From CADCTQ01 sp963844325 (GTDB lineage: Bacteria; Bacteroidota; Bacteroidia; Cytophagales; 172606-1): a DNA stretch of 64,000 nt. Under the pieces are notes generated by a model. That model worked only from the letters and a program-made list of their open reading frames with translations, did not search any database and was not told the origin of the DNA. Position numbers and translations under genes: made by a program. Positions 16,701 through 24,602 of the stretch are shown here, piece by piece. Location: assembly GCA_963844325.1 (NCBI GenBank), contig CAWJNV010000001.1, forward strand, positions 2,679,802 to 2,743,801, written 5' to 3'. Numbering within the stretch: the stretch's first letter is position 1; every line of letters starts with the position of its first letter.

Positions 16701-18089
16701 CAGCGGCCGGCGCATCCCCGCAAAAAACAAAGCAACCTCACCCTTGAGGCCTGCGGCACCAACGCCGGCGGGCAGGTAAGCCGGGGATTCGTGAACAAGT
16801 TTCCCCACGACGTCGAAGAGCCGGAAGTGGACATTGAATGCCTGCCCATCACCGACTCCTTCGACCCCAACGACAAGGCCGTCAGCCCGGAAGGGGTGAC
16901 CGACCAGCACTACACGCCTACCGGCAAACCCCTGGATTACGTGATCCGTTTCCAGAACACGGGTACCGACGTGGCCTACACGGTGGTGGTGACGGATACG
17001 CTTTCCGAGCACCTCGACCTGGCTACGCTGCAAGTCGGGGCTACCTCGCACGCCGGCAAGGTGACCGTGTCGGGCAAAGGCCGGCCCGTGCTCACCTTCA
17101 CGTTCAACAACATCAACCTGCCCGACAGCACCCGCGACAGACGGGGCAGCAACGGCTTCATCCGGTTCAGCATCAGGCCCCGGGCGGACCTGCCGGAAAA
17201 GACGCGGATTGAAAACTTCGCCGACATCTTCTTCGACTACAACGAACCCGTGCGCACCAACACCGTGCTCAACCGCATTTACGACGTACCGCCCGTGGTG
17301 GCCGAAGCCGTACGGCTGGACGGGGGCGTGGTGTGTTACCAGGCCCGGGCCACTCCCTCGGTCGAGGTGCCGCCCAACGTGTGTGCGCAGGACACCGTGC
17401 GCCTGCGGGCCGCTTCGCCCGAATTCGGCCGGGGAAGCTGGGTGCGCATCAGCGGGGGCGGTACCGTACCGGAAACCGGTAACCCGGTGGTGTTGGTAAC
17501 CGGGCTGGCCTACGGCGACAACGTGTTCGAGTGGCGGATACCGGCCAATGCCTGCACCACCGATTCGCTGCGGGCCCGGGTAACGGTTACCCGCCTGCGG
17601 CCGCCCGCAACCCCGGCCATCGTGCCCACCGGAACCGACAGCCTGGCGTGCAACGCCACGGGCCGTGCCTACGCCTGGTACCTGGACGGTACGCCGCTCG
17701 GACTGTCTGCCCGGACCATCCGGGCCGGACGGGAGGGCAGCTACACGGTGCGGGTGACCGACGAGGCGGGCTGCGCCTCGGACCTTTCGGCGCCTTTTGC
17801 CTACGTACCCACGGCCATTCAGCCTGCGGCTGCTTCCCGGGTGAGCCTCTACCCCAACCCGACGACGGGCCGGGTGGCGGTGGTGCTGCCCGCCGGGCTG
17901 GGGCCGCAGGTGCACATTGCCGTGTACGATGCCCTGGGCCGGCTGGTGGCAAGCCGCCGCGTGCTCCAGACCGCGGGTGAACACAAGGAGGAGTTTGACC
18001 TGTCGGCCTGCCGGCCGGGGGTGCTGCTGTTCAAACTGCAAACGCCGCAAGGCGTCATCACGCGGCGCATCGTCCGGAGCAACCGGTAA
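13725..18089 (+). CDS. Secreted beta-propeller/DUF11-like protein with T9SS type A sorting domain
   Basis: A 1454-residue secreted protein. A signal peptide (MQKRLQSFLLLFLPWLLAAP...GQ) is followed by about 14 repeats of 48-53 residues over residues 40-700, each of the form YAGGAFTTIGGQSR..LAALDAATG..xxWNP, typical of delta-60/DUF5122-type propellers. Residues about 703-800 are an SdrD-B-like domain (IRGNLYEDADGDCVKDAG). Residues about 800-1185 contain DUF11/CARDB-like domains, including FDPNDKAVSP and VIRFQNTGTDVAYTVVVTDT. An Ig-like region follows. The last 85 residues are a type A T9SS C-terminal signal (SLYPNPTTGRVAVVLP ... VYDALGRLVA ... GVLLFKLQT). The protein is expected at the cell surface or released. 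Its role is unknown; adhesion or matrix binding is inference. Confidence 0.88.
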   Translation: MQKRLQSFLLLFLPWLLAAPVRGQVPDSTIWGTDGTVRAIVRSGNTIYLGGDFTHLQPNTGGGGVLNPTDGQLVHNPRIEGTVRASAPDGNGGWYIGGQFTKVQGWATSGLARLRPDGTPDKAWNPQLNGQVYGLLVAGNVVYVWGWFTTVDGQQRNNLAALDAASGRVTAWNPDANGEVNALVVSGSTVYAGGAFTTIGGQSRAYLAALDAATGRATAWNPATPRHIHAMALSGNTVYLGTFPSIPGSQPGNNLTAVDATTGQATAWSLNADGDVTTLVVAGGTVYAGGTFYFVDGQIHPNAVAIDAATGLVAAWNPNLKVSKSGISAIVVEGNTVYLGGNFWGVGDRYQNNLVAVDAVTGQPNAWNPWVPYNGTFQLGVGTISISGGNLFVGGDFTTVGGVTRSHLAAIDATTGKPAPWNPAVEQPVRAMAISGNTVFTAGFVGGIFTSRLEAIDAATGQSTNWNLHTDGHVTALAAAGSTFYVAGTFNSVGGQTRHNLAAIDAATGRVTAWDPNANGDVFALAASGSTVYAGGTFNLIGGQTRRSLAALDAATGQAMPWNPNPDAFVTALAPAGSTVYVGGPFSHIGGQSRNALAAVDATSGRAMAWNPNANNAVTALAVADGTVYAGGAFTTMGGQTRSRLASVDAATGLVTAWNPSPSDSVLALDVYEGRVHAGGAFRTVGGKAVRGLAVFHPAARGFNYIRGNLYEDADGDCVKDAGERGIPGRVVVARPGNYFGTTDSLGNYALAVDTGSYTVQQVIPAEHQAMVRQICPAPPAGHAVRFTSYGNAVAGKNFANQTQVHPALAVSVSSWGRRRCFRNTTVVDYNNRGNGPAQGVKVYVKLPQYVVSISASVPYRIDRDKNLVFDVGTLVAGARGTLYLTDSVVCNKPDIRGLTQCTKAWITPENARPAAPGWDGSDVALRGACGNNGTVRLVLRNGDSGSMADSSAFRVYLDAQLALTRNFKLAQGDSLILQVPANGRTVRLEADQRPAHPRKKQSNLTLEACGTNAGGQVSRGFVNKFPHDVEEPEVDIECLPITDSFDPNDKAVSPEGVTDQHYTPTGKPLDYVIRFQNTGTDVAYTVVVTDTLSEHLDLATLQVGATSHAGKVTVSGKGRPVLTFTFNNINLPDSTRDRRGSNGFIRFSIRPRADLPEKTRIENFADIFFDYNEPVRTNTVLNRIYDVPPVVAEAVRLDGGVVCYQARATPSVEVPPNVCAQDTVRLRAASPEFGRGSWVRISGGGTVPETGNPVVLVTGLAYGDNVFEWRIPANACTTDSLRARVTVTRLRPPATPAIVPTGTDSLACNATGRAYAWYLDGTPLGLSARTIRAGREGSYTVRVTDEAGCASDLSAPFAYVPTAIQPAAASRVSLYPNPTTGRVAVVLPAGLGPQVHIAVYDALGRLVASRRVLQTAGEHKEEFDLSACRPGVLLFKLQTPQGVITRRIVRSNR

Positions 18090-18564
18090 ACGGACGGTCG
18101 CCGCTTCCGTACATAAGCAAGCGCCGGCCCCCGGGCACGCCTCTCCCGCCGGGGGAGGGGCGGCCCGGGGCCGGCGTACTGCCTGGCGGGGCCCCACCCA
18201 CTGCACGACAGGTACCCGTGCAGCCCTCCGGTACGGGCGCAGCGGACTAAAAGAGACGGGCGGACGATCCCGGGTAGCTGAAAAATGAAAATAAAGCGTA
18301 ATTTTAAGTGCGGGCCGGTCCCCAAAGCCCGCTACAACCAGCCTCCCCTTAAATCCTGCTGCCGCGGGAAGATTTCCGTCCGGATGGCCCCGGCCCAGCC
18401 GGCAGCGTTTCCGTTCCCCGATCTTGTTGTACCAATCCCTGAAGTGCCGGGCACCGCGTGGCGTAGCTGATTCCCTGCACCAAGGATCCCGTAAGCATTG
18501 CCCGGGACGGGCAGGAAAAGCCGTGTGCGGCACTTGTACGAGCAATTATTAAAGAGCAACCCGT
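18090..18564. other. 475-base intergenic gap with a GC-rich hairpin
   Basis: A strong GC-rich stem (GCCGGCCCCCGGGC near 18124, GGCCCGGGGCCGGC near 18163) lies shortly after the previous stop and may end that transcript. The rest shows no ORF, RNA gene or promoter that I can support. Confidence 0.5.
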
Positions 18565-21500
18565 ATGCATAAAATTGTTACACACTTCTTTCTGGTGATT
18601 ACCCTCCTGTTGGTGCCCGACCGCGGGGCGTGGGCGCAGGGGTTTGAGTGGGCCCGGCGGATTGCGGCGCGGCCCGATGTGGCCGACGAGGCCGGCAAAC
18701 GCTGGAAAAGCGCCAACATTGGTACCTACGCCATTGAAACCGACCGGCAAGGCAACGTGTACGTGGCCGGCTACGCCTTCGATTCCGCCCGCATTGAGGT
18801 ATCCCCCGACAACTACCTGGAAATGCCCGGGAAGGGATTGTTCGTGGTGAAATACGACACGAGCGGAAAGGTCATCTGGAAAATGGACATCGGGGGCCGG
18901 TCTTCCTACAAGGAGGGTAACCTGGGCCGGATTACCAAAATGGCGGTGAGTGACCAGGGGGATTTCTGGATTACCGGTGATTTGTACGGCACCGACCCCG
19001 TCATGCAAGGCAAAACCAGGCGCATCCAGCTGACCAGCAAGGATGAGTACGAAGTGGGCTTTGTCGCCAGGTACGACCGGAACGGGGAGTTGCAGTGGGC
19101 CAGTAGTTTTCAGCACGGGTGGACGTATGGCACCGACCTCAAGCCCGATGCGGCCGGGAACCTGTACCTGGCCGGTTACTTCGGCCAGGGCGGTGCGCAG
19201 CTGGATGAAAAAACGCACCTGACGTGGGGGCTGGCAATAAGCAATATTTTCGTGGCCAAGTACGATCCGGCCGGCACCGTGCTCTGGGCGCGTCCGGGGA
19301 ACACGGGCCACTCCGCCAGCAACATGAACTTCTACCACCTGGGCCTCGACGCAGCAGGCAACGTGTACGTGGCGGGTGACTTTTACGGCAACGCTTACGG
19401 AACCAGCGCCTCCTTCACCAAGAACGCCCAGGGAGAGGTAGCAAAAATCGAAGTAACTTCATCAAGTGGCATTTTCCTGGTCAAATATTCGCCGCTGGGC
19501 GTACTGGCGTGGGCAAAACCGGTTGGCATGGGCGGCGGCGGCTACCTGCCCGGCACGTCTGAATACAACCGGGCCACCGTCTCCGACCTGGCTACCGACT
19601 ACACCGGGAACGGGGTGTACCTCAGCGGCTTTCACGCGTCGGCCGCTACCTTTGACAAAGGCAAAACCACCGAAATGAGTTTGCCGCCCGGCCAGGTGTA
19701 CATTGCCAAAATGAACAGCAGTGGCAACATGGTCTGGCTGAAGGGGATTGAATCCAACAAAGACGGGTACGGATGCCTGCTGAAAATCAACCGGTCCAAT
19801 ACAGTTTACGCGGCGGGTACCTACATCGATGCGGTTACGTTCAACAAAGGGTTGTCCAACCAGTTCCGGATGCTCAGCAACCGTCCGGCGTACTTCCGCT
19901 ACTACCTGGCCAAGTTCGACAGCAAAGGCAACTTTGGCTGGGCCACCGAGCCAAAGAGCGACAGTGCCCTCTATTTTACCGATTTTGCCGCCTCGGATGC
20001 GGGACGGGTGCACATTGCCGGGTATTACTCGGGAAAAATGCAGTTCGACCGCCATACCCTGGAACAGCCGCCCGTGTCCGGGCAATACTTCTACGGGGCG
20101 AATTACCTCGCCTCCGCCGTCGATACGCTGCATCATTTCGACGTCAACGTGATTCGCGGCAACGTGTACGAAGACGCCGGCGCCGGCAGCCCCGGTGCCA
20201 GACTCCCGGCGGAGGGCATGGTGGTGAAAGCCGAACCCGGCCCCTACTACGCTTCAACCGATGGCCTGGGCAACTACTCCCTGTACGTGGACAAGGGAAC
20301 CTACACGGTCAGCCAGTTGCACCCGCCCGACCTGCGGGGCATGCAGCGCCAGCAAACGCATCCGGCCGCGCCGGGCACGTATTCCGTCACTTTCAACGCG
20401 TACGGCAAAGACACCGCCGGCTTTGATTTCGGCAACCAAGTGATGCGCCTGCCTTTTCTGAAAGTGAACGTGGCCGCCGACCGGCGGCGGCGGTGCTTCC
20501 GCGGTACGACCACCGTCCGGTACTGCAACGAAGGCTACGCCGCCGCCCAGAACGTGCAGGTGCGGGTGTACTACCCCGGGTACGTGGTTCCCATCAGTGC
20601 CGGCATGGCCTGGCAGCAGCAGGATTCCCTGCTCACGTTCAACGTAGGCACCCTGGCGCCGGGGGCCTGCGGGGTAATTTCCATTGCGGACTCGGTCATT
20701 TGCGGCAACGAAGCCATTCGCGGGCTTACCCAGTGCGTAAAAGCCGTCATCAGCCCCGGCAACAACAACCCGCCCCCGGACCCCCGCTGGGACCAGTCGG
20801 ACGTGGCCTTGAAAGCCGCCTGCCGCAACAACGGCCTGGTGAAGCTGACCATCCTGAATACGGGTACGGGCAACATGACCGCCGCGGCTGCCTACCGCAT
20901 CTACCTCGACGCCGTGAAAGTGCACGAAGGACCGTACCAGCTTGCCAGCGGCGACAGCCTGTTGCTGCAAGTACCCGCCAACGGCCGCACGGTGCGCCTG
21001 GAGGCCGACCTGAGTGCCTACCACCCGGACGGTGCGCGCAAACCCAGCATTACCCTGGAGGGCTGCGGCGGTGCCGGCCCCGCGAGCATCAGCAAAGGGT
21101 TCGTGAACCAGCTCCCGCCCGATGACGCCCAGGACGAGGTAGCCGTTTCCTGCCTGCCCATCCTCGACAGCTACGACCCCAACGACAAACAGGCCACGCC
21201 GGCCGGCGTAGGGCCCCAGCACCTCATCGCCCCGGACCAGCCGCTGGAATACCTGGTCCGCTTTCAGAACACCGGCAGCGACGTAGCCTACACGGTGACC
21301 ATTGCCGACACCCTGGACGCGAACCTGGACGTTGCCACGCTGGAAATCGGGGCGGCTTCGCACCCTTTCTCCTGGTCAGTGGGCGGCGTGGGCCTCCCGG
21401 TACTCACCTGGACGTTCAAAGACATCAACCTGCCCGACAGCACCACCAACGAACCGGCCAGCCACGGGTACGTCCGCTTCCGCATCCGGCCGAAAGCCGG

Positions 21501-22641
21501 TATACCCCTGGGCGCGACGATCCGCAACGGCGCCGCCATTACCTTCGACTACAACAGCCCCGTGCTGACCAACCTGGTAACCCATACGACCGGTACATTG
21601 CCCGAAACAGTGGGGGAGACGGTGGTAAACGTGTGTTCGGGCAACTCCCCCACACCGGCCCGGGCGGGGCAGAACGTCGTTTTGCCGGAGGCATCTGCCG
21701 TTGCGCTGCAAGGCAACGTGCCCGGCAAGGGGTTTGGGTACTGGCAACTCAAAAGCGGCAAAGGGAAACTTGCCAACCCTACCGACCCGGCCAGCCTGGT
21801 CACGGAACTGGGGGTGGGAAAAAACGTATTTGCGTGGAACATTGCCCTGTGCGATACCACCTCTACCAGCCTGGTGACCATTGAAAGGGTAGTGGTGCCC
21901 GCCCCACCCCTCGTCAACCCGCCGGCGCCTTACTGCGCGGAGGAACCGGTGGCCGCCGTAACGGCGACGGGTGTGGACTTACGGTGGTACGCCGACCGTA
22001 CCCTGGCGAAGCAGTTGGGCACGGGGCCGGGTTACCAGCCCGTCACCGGCCGCACCGATACCCTCTACGTGACCCAAACCGTGGAGGGCTACCAGAGCCT
22101 GCCGGCCGCCGTACGCATCGCCGTGAAGCCTCCGGTGCCGGCGCCCCGGGTAGATACGGCCGGGTATTTGTGCAACGGCACCCTGCTGCAACCCATTCAC
22201 GCCGAAGGCGCAACCATCCGGTGGTACGCGGATGCCGCCCAAACCACACTGCTGCACGAAGGGAGTACGTTCGGGCTATCCAACCCGGGCACCCGCACGC
22301 TGTACGTGACCCAGGCCGTGAACGGCTGCCGGAGCGAAGCGGCTGCGGTAACCCTCCATGCCGGTGCCGGCGACCTGAAGGGAGCCGTGTTGATGCCCAA
22401 CGTCATCACGCCCAACGGCGACGGTTACAACGACGCTTTTCTTCCACCCGTATTTGCGCCGGGGGCCTGCATCGGCAGTTTCCGGACGATCCGGGTGTAC
22501 AACCGGTGGGGGAAGGTGGTATTCAGCAGCACCGACCCGCACTTCGCCTGGCGGGCCGAGGGGTGCCCGGGCGGAATGTATTTCTACGAAATACGGTACA
22601 GCAACTTTTCGTTGCGGGGCGGCCTCTCCATATTGTACTGA
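18565..22641 (+). CDS. Secreted SBBP-type propeller protein with CHU_C (T9SS type B) sorting domain
   Basis: A 1358-residue protein with a signal peptide ending GAWAQG. Residues about 25-520 hold repeats of the SBBP propeller type (GNVYVAGYAFDSA, GNLYLAGYFGQGG, GNVYVAGDFYGNA). Residues about 527-625 are an SdrD-B-like domain (IRGNVYEDAGAG). Residues about 640-1010 are DUF11-like, including YDPNDKQATPAGV and LVRFQNTGSDVAYTVTIADT. Residues about 1110-1270 are Ig-like repeats of the LRWYADRTLAKQ / IRWYADAAQTTL kind. Residues 1275-1358 form the gliding-motility-associated domain (PNVITPNGDGYNDAF ... VYNRWGKVVFSS ... GGMYFYEIRYSN). The middle 500 residues are clearly homologous to those of the preceding gene, but the sorting signal belongs to the other T9SS class. 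Confidence 0.88.
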   Translation: MHKIVTHFFLVITLLLVPDRGAWAQGFEWARRIAARPDVADEAGKRWKSANIGTYAIETDRQGNVYVAGYAFDSARIEVSPDNYLEMPGKGLFVVKYDTSGKVIWKMDIGGRSSYKEGNLGRITKMAVSDQGDFWITGDLYGTDPVMQGKTRRIQLTSKDEYEVGFVARYDRNGELQWASSFQHGWTYGTDLKPDAAGNLYLAGYFGQGGAQLDEKTHLTWGLAISNIFVAKYDPAGTVLWARPGNTGHSASNMNFYHLGLDAAGNVYVAGDFYGNAYGTSASFTKNAQGEVAKIEVTSSSGIFLVKYSPLGVLAWAKPVGMGGGGYLPGTSEYNRATVSDLATDYTGNGVYLSGFHASAATFDKGKTTEMSLPPGQVYIAKMNSSGNMVWLKGIESNKDGYGCLLKINRSNTVYAAGTYIDAVTFNKGLSNQFRMLSNRPAYFRYYLAKFDSKGNFGWATEPKSDSALYFTDFAASDAGRVHIAGYYSGKMQFDRHTLEQPPVSGQYFYGANYLASAVDTLHHFDVNVIRGNVYEDAGAGSPGARLPAEGMVVKAEPGPYYASTDGLGNYSLYVDKGTYTVSQLHPPDLRGMQRQQTHPAAPGTYSVTFNAYGKDTAGFDFGNQVMRLPFLKVNVAADRRRRCFRGTTTVRYCNEGYAAAQNVQVRVYYPGYVVPISAGMAWQQQDSLLTFNVGTLAPGACGVISIADSVICGNEAIRGLTQCVKAVISPGNNNPPPDPRWDQSDVALKAACRNNGLVKLTILNTGTGNMTAAAAYRIYLDAVKVHEGPYQLASGDSLLLQVPANGRTVRLEADLSAYHPDGARKPSITLEGCGGAGPASISKGFVNQLPPDDAQDEVAVSCLPILDSYDPNDKQATPAGVGPQHLIAPDQPLEYLVRFQNTGSDVAYTVTIADTLDANLDVATLEIGAASHPFSWSVGGVGLPVLTWTFKDINLPDSTTNEPASHGYVRFRIRPKAGIPLGATIRNGAAITFDYNSPVLTNLVTHTTGTLPETVGETVVNVCSGNSPTPARAGQNVVLPEASAVALQGNVPGKGFGYWQLKSGKGKLANPTDPASLVTELGVGKNVFAWNIALCDTTSTSLVTIERVVVPAPPLVNPPAPYCAEEPVAAVTATGVDLRWYADRTLAKQLGTGPGYQPVTGRTDTLYVTQTVEGYQSLPAAVRIAVKPPVPAPRVDTAGYLCNGTLLQPIHAEGATIRWYADAAQTTLLHEGSTFGLSNPGTRTLYVTQAVNGCRSEAAAVTLHAGAGDLKGAVLMPNVITPNGDGYNDAFLPPVFAPGACIGSFRTIRVYNRWGKVVFSSTDPHFAWRAEGCPGGMYFYEIRYSNFSLRGGLSILY

Positions 22642-22733
22642 ACGGGTCGGCGCCGGGCCCGAAAAAGCCCGGAAATCGTTACTTTGTACGCCGGATTGAA
22701 CCACGCCCGCCGGACCCGTAACCCCTTCGTACA

Positions 22734-23876
22734 ATGGAATCCAGAACGCCCTTCCCCTTCGTACTGCCTTTGCTGGCCATAGTCCTGCTGCTCAGTGGCT
22801 TCGGCCTCCGCCGCAACAATCACCCGGCCGCGGAAGTGCAGGCCCCCGCGGCCGGGCGTTACCTGTACGTGGCCGTGCCGGGCATCCGCAACTACCTGGG
22901 CTACGGCGGCCACGGCCTGCTGGTGTTCGACGTAGACAACGGCCACCGGTTCGTCAAACGCATCAAAACCGGCGGGCTGCGGCCCGATGGCAAGCCGTCG
23001 AACGTGAAGGGGGTGGCCGTCAGTGTACCGCTCAACAGCATCTTCATCAGCACCGTCGAATCCCTCCAGCGCATTGACCTGTCCACCGAAAAGGTGCTCT
23101 GGCAAAAGCCCTACCCGGGCGGCGCCGACCGGATGTCCATCTCCCCCGACGGCAACACGATGTACCTGCCTTCTTTCGAGAAAAGCTTCTGGAACGTGGT
23201 GGACTGCCGGACGGGCGACGTGCTCAAAAAGATTGAAACCGGCGGCCGGGCCCACAATACGCTCTACGGCCCCTCGGGCAACCACGTGTACCTGGGTAAC
23301 CTGGCCTCGCCCCTGCTGCGCGTGGCCGATCCCCGGACGCACACGGTAACCCGGCAGGTAGGGCCCTTCGGCAGCAACGTCCGCCCTTTCACCATCAACG
23401 CCGCCGAAACGCGGGCCTTCGTCACGGTCGACAGCCTGCTGGGCTTCGAGGTGGGCGACCTGACGACGGGCAAAAAGCTGGACCGCATCACCGTGGAAGG
23501 CTGGAACATGGGACCGGTGCGGCGGCACGGCAACCCGAGCCACGGCATTGCCCTGACTCCCGGCGAAACCGAAATCTGGCTGGCCGACGGCTACAACATG
23601 CGCCTGCACGTGTTCAGCGCCGCCAGCCCCTACCAGCAACTCACCACCATTCCCCTCCAGGACATGCCCGGCTGGATCACCTTCAGCCTCGACGGCAAGT
23701 ACGCGTACCCGTCCAGCGGGGAAGTGATCGACGTAAAGACCCGCAAAATCCTGCTCACGCTTCAGGATGAATTCTACAACAACGTAGCCAGCGAGAAGAT
23801 GGTCGAAGTGCACCTGGCGGGCCACAAAGCCGTAAAGGCCGGCGACCAGTTCGGCATCGGCCGCGCGGCGCAATAA
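22734..23876 (+). CDS. YVTN-type beta-propeller protein, exported
   Basis: A 380-residue protein with an N-terminal hydrophobic signal or anchor (FVLPLLAIVLLLSGFGL). The body is a seven-bladed-propeller-like repeat series of the YVTN type, with units such as GADRMSISPDGNTMYLPSF, GRAHNTLYGPSGNHVYLGN and HGIALTPGETEIWLADGYN. Such proteins are usually periplasmic or surface-exposed. It starts 92 bases after the CHU_C protein gene on the same strand and may belong to the same unit. Ligand or enzymatic activity cannot be assigned. Confidence 0.8.
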   Translation: MESRTPFPFVLPLLAIVLLLSGFGLRRNNHPAAEVQAPAAGRYLYVAVPGIRNYLGYGGHGLLVFDVDNGHRFVKRIKTGGLRPDGKPSNVKGVAVSVPLNSIFISTVESLQRIDLSTEKVLWQKPYPGGADRMSISPDGNTMYLPSFEKSFWNVVDCRTGDVLKKIETGGRAHNTLYGPSGNHVYLGNLASPLLRVADPRTHTVTRQVGPFGSNVRPFTINAAETRAFVTVDSLLGFEVGDLTTGKKLDRITVEGWNMGPVRRHGNPSHGIALTPGETEIWLADGYNMRLHVFSAASPYQQLTTIPLQDMPGWITFSLDGKYAYPSSGEVIDVKTRKILLTLQDEFYNNVASEKMVEVHLAGHKAVKAGDQFGIGRAAQ

Positions 23877-23988
23877 AAAGGAGACCGGAGGAAGGGAGAC
23901 GGGAGGAGGATCGGGAAGGAAGCTAAGGCGGGGCTCCGGGACGGGTAGGTGGCGCAGGGGAAAAAGGAAAAAAGGAGCCAACGCCCTC

Positions 23989-24525
23989 TTATTCCTGGGC
24001 AAGCAATACTTTGATGCTGGCGGCTTGCCGCACCCAGCGGGCGTGTTTCTTGTCGGCCGGCACTACGAGGCGGAAAGGACCTTCCCCGGCGGGCAGCGGC
24101 TGGCCGTCTACCTGGTAAGCCACCAGCACCACCTCGCGGGCAAACTCCGGGTCTAACTCCGGCAGGGCAAATACGGCCCGGTAACCATCAACCGCCTCCA
24201 CCAGTACGTACTTGGCCAGGTGCTTGCCCCGCAGGGCCGGGCCCAAGGTCACCCCCGCCTCGCGCAGCAGGTCGGTGAAGGCCACCCCGGTGTAGCGGTG
24301 CTCCTTGCCGTCTTTGTCTTTGGCCTTCAGTTCCGTCTTTTTGAATTTGCCCAGGGCTTCCACCGTGAGCGAAAGGGGCTGGCTTACCTCGCCGCTTACC
24401 CGCAGGGTGGCGGTGCCCGGGGCCGCACCGGCACCGGATTGGGCAAAAGCAGTGCCGTGGCAAAAGGCGCCGCCCAGGAGCAGGAGCCACAGCCAGGCAA
24501 ACCGGCATGACGTCAGTACGGGCAT
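23989..24525 (-). CDS. Exported molybdopterin-binding-domain protein (sulfite oxidase-like fold)
   Basis: A 178-residue protein from the ATG at 24525, with a signal peptide (WLWLLLLGGAFCHGTAFAQ). The frame extends further upstream but only into the M28 gene region. The mature part resembles the oxidoreductase molybdopterin-binding fold: SGEVSQPLSLTVEALG, YTGVAFTDLLREAG, EAVDGYRAVFALPELD and GEGPFRLVVPADKKHARWV. It is much shorter than a catalytic sulfite oxidase, and I see no cofactor-ligating Cys in the expected place. It is probably a small member of the family that may not bind Mo. Confidence 0.75.
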   Translation of the reverse strand: MPVLTSCRFAWLWLLLLGGAFCHGTAFAQSGAGAAPGTATLRVSGEVSQPLSLTVEALGKFKKTELKAKDKDGKEHRYTGVAFTDLLREAGVTLGPALRGKHLAKYVLVEAVDGYRAVFALPELDPEFAREVVLVAYQVDGQPLPAGEGPFRLVVPADKKHARWVRQAASIKVLLAQE

Positions 24526-24602
24526 GGGTTCAGGGGATAGGGTATAAAAATAGCCTTTTTGCCGCAACGGGCACGACGGGGGCGGAAAAAAGGGATCAGT
24601 GG

